Assembly: GCA_001599595.1 (NCBI GenBank)
Contig: BCHH01000008.1
Location: 2,357,712 to 2,421,711, forward strand
Length of the DNA stretch: 64,000 bases
Direction: 5' to 3'
Source: Beverwykella pulmonaria
Taxonomy: Eukaryota; Ascomycota; Dothideomycetes; Pleosporales; Melanommataceae
Shown: piece by piece, positions 44,901 through 54,671 of the stretch
How positions within the stretch are numbered: position 1 is the stretch's first letter
Layout of the letters: every line of letters begins with the position of its first letter
Position numbers and translations under genes: made by a program
The notes under the pieces: model-generated
What the model was told of the DNA's origin: nothing
Databases searched by the model: none
What the model saw: the letters and a program-made list of their open reading frames with translations, nothing else

Positions 44901-47900
44901 GCCTTATTGACGCCGAAGCGGACATTGAAGCCAAGGATGAAGATGAAAGAACGGCACTCCACCGCGCGGCTGAGAATGGCCATGATGAAGTCGTACTAAT
45001 ACTAATCAATCATGGAGCAGACGTCGACGCCAAAGAAGGCAAGTATGGCCAGACTCCGTTACACTTAGCAGCGTTGAACGGACATAAAGCGGTCGCGCAG
45101 ACGCTTCTTACAAATGGTGCACGAGCCAATCTGAAGGATAGTGACGAGTGGATGGCAATTCATGTCGCAGCCTGGACGGGTAACGAGGAGGTCGTGCGAG
45201 TGCTTCTGCGAAAGATTGACGTTGATGAAAGGGGAAAAGACCGGCTCACTGCCCTCCATTGCGCGGCTGCACAAGGGCACCAAATAGTGGTGCAGATTCT
45301 CATCCGTGAGGGCGCCGAGGTGGATGCGGAGGACATGGATGGATGGACGCCACTGCACTGGGCATCCAAGAAGCGACACGATATCATGAAACCTAGGATG
45401 CTCACAATAAAGGATGAGTCATCCACACTTCTACGCCAGTTCTTAGCGAAACAAGAGGAGTTGAAAGAAGTGCTACGGCAGGGCGCTCTGGAGATTCAAG
45501 ACAGACTGACGCCTATCACGCAACCACTAGCCTTCTGGCAGGGTAAACTGGCCTGGCTGCCTCCCTCGATCGAAGTAAACGTGGTAGACGATTATAACAA
45601 CATCGTGACAGCACTCCATATCGCATCGAATATGCAGGCGATAGTGCTACCGTGGAATCCTTCTCTTAAGAAGAAGGAAAGCCCGCCAGCGCCAGTACGA
45701 TTTATTTTCGCGATACAAGATGAGCTGACCGCCCTACGCTGCGCCAGCGAGTGCGTACACGAACCAGTGGCACGACTGCTGCTGAAAAATGGGGCTGACA
45801 TCCACATAAAGTGTAAAGCAAAGGTCGAAACAAAACTATCCGCAAAGTTAAACGCTAGACCGACTGCCCTGCACTTGGCGGCCTTTTCTGGCCATGAGGC
45901 CATGGTCAGGCTACTTCTAGAGCATGGGGTTGACATTAACACTAGAAGTGTCGCCGAACCAGAGGCTGGACCAAGGGATTCGGTCAAATGGATCGACTGG
46001 ATTGGGTGGCCGCATGCTGAGTGGACTGCATTGCACTGGGCCATCGTATCAGGCAACGAGGAGACTGTGCAGTTGCTCCTGGATGAAGGGGCCAGCATAC
46101 ACGACACTTGCCTGATAAACCTTGGGACCATGCACTGTGAGCTAACTCCTTTGCATTTAGCAGTTATATTGGGGCATGAGAAAGTGCTTCGGCTACTGAT
46201 CTCCAAGGCCCTTGATGTCAACGCTAGGGGCAAAACCGATTTTGACATTAAGGTCAAAACCAATACCGAGAAAGACGACGACCTATGCATACCTATCAAG
46301 ACACGAATTGATGTGGCTGCGTTGCACTTGGCCGCCCTGTTGGGAAGGGATGATATGATACAGATACTTCTCGAGAACGGTGCCGGCGTCGAAACGAAGT
46401 GTCATGCCAGGATAGGCTCCATGACTCTGCGACTAACGGCGCTGCATGTATCGTTCATATGCAGGCATAAGAATGCGGCACAGCTACTTGTTCAGAAAGC
46501 CGACATTCAAGCAAAGATTCAGGTTAGCACAGATAACCATATGCGAGCTGAGATAACGTTGCTGCATGTGGCTGCGTTCGTTGATGATGTGGAACTGCCA
46601 GGGCTACTTATTGAAGCGGGCGTTGACATCAATACAATTTCCAAAATCGACATCGACTCCCAGGAGACGTCCAAGCAGAGAGCGGACCGAAAGCCGAACG
46701 GAGAGCCAAAAGGATCAGAAGCAGAAGATGAGGGGTTTCCCCTTCATCGAATACTTGAAAGAACGGCAAAACTCTTTTTGGCATGTTTAGGTGACGATAT
46801 CGGAGATATACCTCTTCTCGGGAAGGGAGCTAAAGCCTACGAAAAGCACCAAAAGGATGCCTCTACTCTACACGTAGAGTTCACGCCGCTGCACATAGCG
46901 GCAATGTGCGCCAATGAGAAAGTGGTGCAGCTGCTTCTAGAAAAGCTAGCTGACCCCAACGCGAAATTTCTAATCAAGATCAATAACATCTCCATAGAGC
47001 TTACAGCGCTGCATTTAGCTACCATCTGGGGTCACGAACGGATCGTACGTAACCTAGTCGCCGCCGAAGCCGACCTATTTGTTAAGCTACAACTACATGT
47101 GAGCAACTGGTTGCACATCGAGGCTTCAGTACTACAACTAGCAGCAATATCTGGAAACGAGGAACTAACACAGCAAATTCTCGACAGCGGGGTTTATGCT
47201 GCAGAATCTTGTCTAATAAACAACGACATCAATAACACACTGAATGCGCTACACCTTGCTGCAATCTGGAGACGGGAGGGAGTAGTGCGATTACTCATCA
47301 AAAACGGGCCTGACATGTTTAAGAACTGCAGGATAAAAATCGACCCCTGGCTAGACATCGAGTTGACTGTATTACACTTCGCAGCAATAAGTGGCAATAT
47401 GGAAATTGTCCAGCTACTTCTCAGGTCGGGATTCAATTCACATACAAGAGGCAGATTTCACTACCGCAAGATGCACGCAGAGTTCACGGTGGCACATCTT
47501 GCAGTTCTGTGGAGGCACGAGGCCGTCATGGAATTACTGATTAAGGAAAACCATGATATCCACATGAACTGTCGGCTTGATGTCGAGTCCCTGATGCATA
47601 CAGAATTATCCGTTCTACATGTGGCTGCTTTGTCGGGCAATGGAAGGATTCTAAACATGCTTCTTGAAGCCGGAGCCGATACCAAACAAAGAGTACTGAT
47701 GTGCGGGGATTCCTTCCGTACCGAGCTTACAATTTTGCATCTAGCAGCTATCGCAAGGCACGAAGATATCATACACCAATTTCTAGACACCGAGGTTGAG
47801 ATCCAAGCGCCTCTCCATGTGACTGTCGAAGATATACGTGCCGACTTTACGCTCCTCCATATAGCGGCACTTTGGGGAATGCATGGAACGGTGCTACTGC

Positions 47901-50545
47901 TCCTCAAGAGAGGATTCGACATTCACTCAAAGTTTCAAATCGAAGGCCAAGATACATACACCGAGTCAACGGCGCTTCATCTCGCAATCGCGTTTGCACA
48001 TAAAAAGATGGTGCAAATGCTTTTAGATCATGGGGCTGATGCTGATGCGAGGTGTCAGATCATAACATACGATACTAATATCGACTTGAGCGCACTGCAC
48101 TTGGCAACAGCAACGGGAAATAAATCTATGATGCGTCTACTTCTTTTAACGGAACGGTTGGAGGAAAGCGATGAATCAGAACCAAGTTCGGTCTTAGATT
48201 TCGACCCAAAGCCAAACTCAATTTCGTATTCTGGTCGTTATTCAAACTCGTACTACACTTCTTCTTACTTAGACTCAAGCTCACGCTCACGCTCACGCTC
48301 ACGATCTCGCTCACGATCTCGCTCACGAACCCGCTTACTCTTTCGATCCCGTTCAATTTCACGCTCTCGCTCGCCTTCGCCGATCAAACGGCCAGTGAAT
48401 CACTCTAGGGATGGCTCTGAAGTATCAAAACAGGAAGAAAACCGCTCAACGAAGGACTTCAGAGAAATCCCAAAGGAACAATCGGAGGAAGACCCAAATG
48501 AAAACACGAAGGAAACTCAGGAGGGGATTTCAAAACAGCTGTCAAGAGATAAACTCGAATCTACCTCCGAACATCAATCCATCGAGATACTGCCTTCACG
48601 CACAAGTGTATCAGACGTCAATGCGACAATGTTATTGAGCACTGGAGACATACGCATCGAATTCGCAGCGATACACATGGCAACCCTCATGAGATCTCCA
48701 CAAATCATGCATTTGCTCCTCGAGCAAGGTGCTCACGCAAACGTTAGCTTGAAGATCATTTCAGAGGATTGGCATGTTGAGCTCACACCTTTGCATATTG
48801 CGGTGCTGTGGAGATCTCAAGACATCGTGCGACGCCTTTTTGAGGGGAAAGCGGACATCAACGCAAGACTTCGGGTTGGCGTCAGCGGTATGTATGCCGA
48901 ACTATCGGCACTGCATTTAGCAGCAATCTGGAGGCACAAAGATATCGTTGAGCTCTTTTTAGAAAATGATGCCAGCGCCAACATGACTTGTCCAGTGGGT
49001 GTCAGACGGAGATTTCAAGTCGAGCTCACAGTATTACACCTGATTGCCTTATCGAAACAGGATGAGATTGCGGGACTTCTCAACCAAGGGGCAGACATCG
49101 GAGCAAAATGTCTTGCTGATGTGGAATTTTGGCTGCATTCCGAACTTACGGTGCTAGATGTGGCAAGCGTCTTCCCCGTTGATGATATAATAGACATGCT
49201 AGCCAATAATGGATCCACAACAGAATCGGATACCAAGGCCAATGGTCCCCACACTATTCGGACTACGCTAATAGCCCTTCTTTTCAGCACTGCGATGGAG
49301 CGCGGAACATTCGGTGAGCTGGTTCTCAGCTCCGTAGAAGACATCGATGGTGAGAGCACTATAAAGATACAGGCTAAAGTTGAGACGACACTCAAAGTCC
49401 CGTTGCAAGCCGATGCCGATGTGGCATTCGACATAAACATGGAAGCGAAGCTGTCGGCACTTCATATGGCAGCAGGTCTAGGAAACGTAGATTTGGTTCA
49501 GTTACTCCTCGATAAGGGTGCTAGGCCTGAGAGGAAGTGCCAAATCAACGTTGGAGATATCTTGGACGCCAAGCTATCAGCGTTACAGTTGGCAGCAATG
49601 TGGAAACATGACAAAGTAGTTCAAGTACTGCTCGAGAAGGGGGCAGACGCACACGCCACTGGAAAAGTCAACATCAATAGGACAGTGCAGGCTGACATCA
49701 TCGCACCGCATTTAGCGGCTCTTTTTGGGCACGAAGGTGTTCTACGATTGCTCAAGAAGGGCGTTGAAATTGATATCAAGATCCAGGCCCAATTGACGCC
49801 GTTACACTTTGCTGCCTTAATGGATGACGACGTGGCGGCGAGTTTGCTTCTCGACCACAAAGCTGGCGTAGACACTGCCTCCATCATCCATGTTCAAGCA
49901 ACTACGAAGGCTGGTGTCGAAGTTGATGCTGAGGCCCGACTCTCGGCGTTGCACATAGCAGCGTGGGCTGGACACGAGAGTGTGGCACAGTTGCTTCTTC
50001 AGCGTGGAGCAGAAGTGGACTTGACTATCCAGGTCGGAGGGACGGTAACTTTTGAGCGAGGAGTACGAACTAACCGGAAGATTCAGGCAGGAGGAACAGC
50101 ACTGCAGTTGGCTGCAGGGTTGGGACATGAAGAAGTGGTCCAAATCCTCATTAACTCTGAGGCCAATATCAATGTGAAGAGCCAAGATGGACGAACGCCG
50201 CTCCAGTGGGCAAAGGATCGCGGACATGATGAGGTGGCGCAAATGATTGAAAGCCATCTACGGAATACTAGCACGACCAGTTCTAGCGGGAGAGGGCGTC
50301 TTCGCCAGAAATGGCATGATGTCCTATCGAAAGGCGATCCGAGCGCTTTGCTCGGCAAAAAGGAAGAAGAAGAAGTTGAAGTTGCTCTTAGAGATGATAG
50401 TCCACAGCAGGGAGGTAATAGATATCGTAAGGAAGGCGTTGGGAACTTCCTCATGAGGTTCGCTTTTCAGAAGAGTGAAAATACACTACGTAAATTTGGG
50501 GCTGTACGATTTTCTAGAGAGAACCCCGACGATGGGGAGCAGTAG
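41949..50545 (+). CDS. giant NLR-like protein: nucleoside phosphorylase - NACHT - about 37 ankyrin units
   Basis: STAND/NLR-like protein of about 2,770 residues. Exons: 41949-41968, 42024-42382, 42435-43136, 43197-about 43251, about 43300-44074, 44134-50545. N-terminal PNP_UDP domain: [65 protein letters not shown] and ICDYSDTHK; an acidic loop interrupts it. NACHT: Walker A GIAGGGKT (about residue 436) and Walker B RVFLVVDALDEC. Ankyrin units run from about residue 890 to 2680. Most central units are 40-41 residues instead of 33 and alternate in type (WRHE and SGN). An Arg-Ser stretch (about residues 2019-2055) sits within the array. PNP-type NLRs act in fungal non-self or immune-like responses; ligand unknown. 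The junction between the short exon at 43197 and the NACHT exon is uncertain: the best donor and acceptor differ by one base of phase. Confidence 0.85.
48274..48390 (+). repeat. hexanucleotide repeat coding an Arg-Ser stretch
   Basis: A run of TCACGC/TCTCGC units (clearest at 48280-48330) encodes alternating serine and arginine, followed by RSRSISRSRSPSPIKRP. It interrupts the ankyrin array of the giant gene and remains in frame. A hexanucleotide microsatellite can change length without breaking the frame. Confidence 0.85.
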
Positions 50546-51306
50546 AACTCTTCGCACTAAATACTATTCCTTTCTATCTTGAATTCGAATTTACTAAAGC
50601 AGAGGGCGTTATCAGCGGTACTCTTTAGAATGTATACCTTTTTACTGCATTCTCTTTTTCCACCGCTAAAGTCCTGTCGAGTCGAATCATTCCTAGTTAT
50701 CCTTGAACAATCTTTATTTATATTGACCCTACCAACAAGTATATGCTCGCTCTTTTCGATGCTTTCTAATTTGATTTACGCTTCTGCACCAGAATGCCAA
50801 AAATATGGCAATTATCATGTGACATGGACTGGGTTTAAGTGTTTTCCTCCAAGGAATTCGCATTCCATGTTGTTACGAATTATTCTTTCAATCAAATCAA
50901 TGAGTAGCCGGCCTCTTGTCTGTCTCGCATCGTTCTTGATCGAAGCGCCCTGCTTCAGTCGTTGGGACGAGATTTGCGATGTCCCTCGAGGTGTTCGTGC
51001 TCCGCACTGAGGGACGTTGTGCCTCAAACCGACACGATCTGCAACGAACGCTTATTCAACCAACGTACAAGGTGGCCCGTGGAAGCATTTGTCATGTCGC
51101 GATCGCTGGTGCAGCCGGAGTCGTAGTGTGGAGACAAGACCTTGGTCATGAGAGTTCGAATGTTGAACTCAAAGTGGCCAATGACAGCGCAGCAAGATAT
51201 GGTACACATTGACGATCTTCCCCTCCAGGCCGTCAACCTCTCAATACGCACTCCTAGATCCCCTCATCCTCAAGCTGATAGCCGCTCATAAGTTCTCTCC
51301 ATCAAT
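50546..51306. other. intergenic region
   Basis: 3' side of the giant gene and promoter of the methyltransferase gene; no gene or RNA recognised in about 760 bases. Confidence 0.4.
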
Positions 51307-52737
51307 ATGGCGTCGAATCCAGCAACCTCTGCGGAGACTCAGTCTGATGTCGCAGCTCGCATGTACGACGCTCGATCCTCAAAATATGACGATTCCTACC
51401 ACCCCGACTTCGCCCGCTGGCTGGTTGAAGAAGTTCTGCAACCTCGACCTGGCGAACACATTCTCGACCTCGCTTGCGGCACTGGCGGAGTGTCTCTTCC
51501 CGCTGCTGTCGGTGTCGGCCATGCGGGGAGTGTCACCGGCGTCGACATCAGCTCAGGAATGCTCCAGCAAGCCGAGAAGAAGTTGGCTGCATTGAAAGAG
51601 CAGAACCAAAACGTGAATGTCGAGTTCATCAAACATGACATTACCGATCTCGGGTCGATTGCAGCACTGAAAGGCCGTGAAGGGACTTTCGACGCTATCA
51701 CCCTGATGTCAGCGCTTGTTCTTTTGCAGGATCCATGGCAAACTGCCAAAGAGTGGGTTGCAAAATGGTTGAAGCCAGGGGGGCGATTTGTTACGGATGC
51801 ATTGGACGTCAGGAATCGCCCTCAAGGTGTGGCAATCGAGCGGACGCATATCCATTTTGATACCACTCCCTCCGCTTACCGTGGCTGGGTCAAGTCGAAA
51901 GACTCGGTGCAACAATTTCTGGAAGACATCGGACTCGAGGTAGAGCAGATCATATTTAAAAGGCAGGTCGGCCCCGAGATCAAAGTGTGGACTCTCGACG
52001 AAACTAGCTCAAAGTGGGATGAAATAATCAACAATGAGCCTGCGAGATCGTTGAGGGAATCCGCAGACTTTGAAAAAGCGAAACAAGTTTTCAAGAAAGA
52101 GCTCGCAAGATTTGCCGACAAAGATGGCAAAATTGAGGATGTGGATGGGGTCTGGGTGTGCTCTGCCCGGTCTCCATTGTCGACGTCTACCTCTCCAAAA
52201 CAGCCATGGGCAAAGGGCTCCTGCGCCTGCGGGAGCGTTAAGTAAGTCTCACTGCCAGTCTCCCGTGCTTTTCTGATCAGGCTGACATCCGCCTTTCCTA
52301 GATGGGAGTCAACTCATCCCCCAAAAGGAACGAACTTTTGCCATTGCATTACCTGCAGAAAGATTTCAGGTGGTCCCTTCATCGCCTTCGCAGACTTCCC
52401 GTATGGAGGAATTACCATTGCCTCGTCACCCAAAGACAGCTTCCGGCTTACCAAGCTCTCGAAAAACGCCCACCGTGGCTTCTGCTCGTCCTGCGGAAGC
52501 ACTTTGAGCATGCGGTACCTTGAGGAACCAGAGATGATTGGCATGACGATGGGTTCTGTTGATGAGGACAGCGTGCAAGGCGGTAACGAGGCATGGAAAA
52601 CGATCAGCAAAAGGCACATATATGTCGAAGATGTTGTTGACTGGTATCCACTGCCTGAAGATGGAGTGGAGAGGCAATTTGCCATGAAAGGCGCAAGCAG
52701 GTTGCTAATCTATGATGCCGAATACGGAGTAGACTGA
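51307..52737 (+). CDS. SAM methyltransferase fused to a GFA (CENP-V-type) zinc domain
   Basis: Two-domain protein. Exons 51307-52241 and 52302-52737 with a 60-bp GTAAGT...CCTAG intron give 456 residues in frame. Residues 1-285 are a class I methyltransferase: motif I LDLACGTGGVSLP, then VTGVDISSGML and the post-motif FDAITLMSALVLLQDP with LKPGGRFV. After a Ser/Thr/Pro linker (SPLSTSTSPKQP) a GFA domain follows: GSCACGSVKW, NFCHCITCRKISGGPF and GFCSSCGSTLS provide the cysteine zinc ligands. GFA proteins bind glutathione-formaldehyde adducts or act as small zinc-binding enzymes; the fusion partner's substrate is unknown. The intron falls exactly inside the first GFA motif (GSVK/W), so the fusion depends on splicing, but the exon-1 frame has no stop before the donor and the join is exact. 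Confidence 0.87.
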
Positions 52738-53039
52738 TAGTAGATAGAAGGCTCGGGTGGGCGCAACTCACCGCGTGACTCTGGACAAAGAAATATTTTC
52801 AAAAGGCAACGCGCCGCAGGCAACGCCTATTTCCAGTCAATACGGAGAACTCTCCTACTCGTTGAGTTAAAGCGTTTTCTTAGCCAATACGTGAGTAGTG
52901 AAAGCCAATCCTACTCCCCTCTGGCCGAGCTTACAAACTTTGCGTTTCCCACAGCCACCCATATTCCTCCGCAGATATATGTCTGCAGAGGTGCTCCTGA
53001 TAACATTGTATATATATGATAAATCTGGTGCTCTCTTTC
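52738..53039. other. intergenic region upstream of a 5S gene
   Basis: 302 bases; nothing recognised except sequence leading into the 5S gene. Confidence 0.4.
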
Positions 53040-53158
53040 ACATACGACCATAGGATCTTGAATACAAGGCTTCCCGTTCGCTCAGCCCTATTTAAGCAGG
53101 ATACCGGCGGACTAGTAGTCAAGTGGGTGACCATTGGCGAATCCCTGCTGTTGTATGT
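53040..53158 (+). rRNA. rrn5: 5S ribosomal RNA (dispersed copy 2)
   Basis: 119 bases, same structure as the copy at 34177: ACATACGACCATAGG start, CCCGTTCGCTCAGCC centre, GTGGGTGACC and GTTGTATGT end, followed by six T (53158-53163) as RNA polymerase III terminator. Differences from copy 1 are C/T at base 12, A/T in GAAAACAAGG versus GAATACAAGG, and A/G in AAGCAAGAT versus AAGCAGGAT; the last still permits a G-U pair. Flanks are unrelated beyond the first few bases, so it is a dispersed gene rather than a segmental duplication. Confidence 0.93.
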
Positions 53159-53411
53159 TTTTTGACATTTTTGAACCTGGAAAATATTCTTGTGCGACAC
53201 TACGCTAGAATTAGGGCTGTGGTCCGTGCACTACACACTGCGTCATTCCTCCAAGGTGCTGGCCTCGTGGCACGCATTTTTCTTTCCCCGCCAAACTGCC
53301 GCCTTCACAACTTGACACGTCAACTTCTCCTCTCCTAGCTGCTCCTCATCTACTACCACCACTAACACGAATACACCCCCCATAGCGTCTCGCAACACAA
53401 ACCCAACAGAT

Positions 53412-54169
53412 ATGGCAGCGACCCGCCTCCGCAAAACCTTCCACTACCCCAGCGACTCCTCAGACGACGACGCAGTAGAAGAGGGCATGGACGAGCAAGG
53501 CACGTTTTTTCTTCCCTCTCCCACTGTTCACTCCCGTCACCCACTAACCCGAGCTTCACAGACCAAGCCGCCCTCCTAACCACCCTCTCAACGAAAGACA
53601 CCTCCTCCACCTATCTCTACACTCACATCCTCCTCGCTTTCCCTCTCCTCCCAATCCTGCTCTACCTACCGCGTTTGCTCACCATCTCAACACTGGTACC
53701 GAGTATTCTTGCGATCGCGAGTTTGACCGCCACGGCGTATACGTTGTACTACCTCCCGCTTCCCCCGATGCGGGTCAAGGTTACCACCCTCGACCCCAAA
53801 AACCTCGATCGACGCAGCGCTCCCTCTACCTCTACATCTGGTGCAACGGCAAAACGAAGATCTATAGCGCGCTCCGCAACCGGCTTCTCCAGCACGCCCG
53901 TGCACCACCCCACACCCGAGGTCCCCTATCTCTCCGACGAGACCGCGGGCCTGCTACGCACCTATCTCATCCCTGCGAACGCGGCAATTTGTGCGGTTTT
54001 TGCGGTAGGGGAGTTGTGGCAGGGACGAAGCTGGGGTGAGGGCGTGATGATTGGTGGTGGGTACTTACCTGGTGTCGTGATGGGAGTGGTGATGTGGGCG
54101 AGGAGGGAGTTGCGGGTTGTGGATTTGGGCGAGTTGGAGCGGTTGAGGTATCGGGGGAAAGGGAGGTGA
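53412..54169 (+). CDS. small conserved-type membrane protein (unknown function)
   Basis: Two exons (53412-53499, 53562-54169) give 231 residues. The first exon encodes an acidic, serine-rich start (FHYPSDSSDDDAVEEGMDEQ). The second has a hydrophobic pair at LYTHILLAFPLLPILLYL and ILAIASLTATAYTLYYLPLP, a basic loop with KRRSIARSATG, and another hydrophobic region around NAAICAVFAVGELW and YLPGVVMGVVMW. Splicing requires a GC donor: CAAG/GCACGT at 53500, acceptor CACAG; any GT donor nearby gives the wrong frame. I do not recognise the family. The location is probably an internal membrane. It lies convergent to the shugoshin gene. Confidence 0.7.
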
Positions 54170-54671
54170 GTGGAGTCTTGGGGATTGTGTTTGGGGGGGG
54201 TGACATGATAATGATAATGGTAATGGATTGGGAGGCGGACTTCCGATGCGGCTAAGAGGAATTACAGCAAAGGAAGGACAAGGGATCAGAACTCGTTGCG
54301 TTAAATTTGGCATGAGCAAGAACAGAAACGGGGATTGGTAGATGACATAGACATTCACGAAGCATATGGGACCAATATGGTATGGCATGGGATGGAATAG
54401 GCATTTGATACCCAACAGCAACAAATTCAACGAGTGTTGTCCATGATATCGGGCATCTACAAACGTGACGCTCATATACCCTTCCGTTCTGTGAGGGTAT
54501 GGGGTATATATATACGGATAGACGCCGTCGCCATGATGAAATAAAGACCCAGCCCCTAACGCCCACTCCAGAATAACCGAAAAGATCACAAAAGCGACTC
54601 CTGAAAATTTCATCGACACCTCGTCAGCTAGAGAAGAAGCCATCAATTCATTCGCACTACCAATGAACAGA
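54170..54671. other. convergent intergenic spacer
   Basis: 502 bases between the 3' ends of the membrane-protein and shugoshin genes, with a G run at about 54192-54199 and an imperfect ATGATAATG repeat. No gene recognised. Confidence 0.4.

Noticed and set aside
44146..50454. Many antisense frames of 60-235 codons across the giant gene
   Set aside because: They mirror the repeated ankyrin codons; no start context, introns or families support them.
34140..53185. Apparent segmental duplication of about 120-160 bp at 34.2 and 53.0 kb
   Set aside because: The shared core is exactly a 119-base 5S rRNA gene; similarity beyond it is limited to short flanks.
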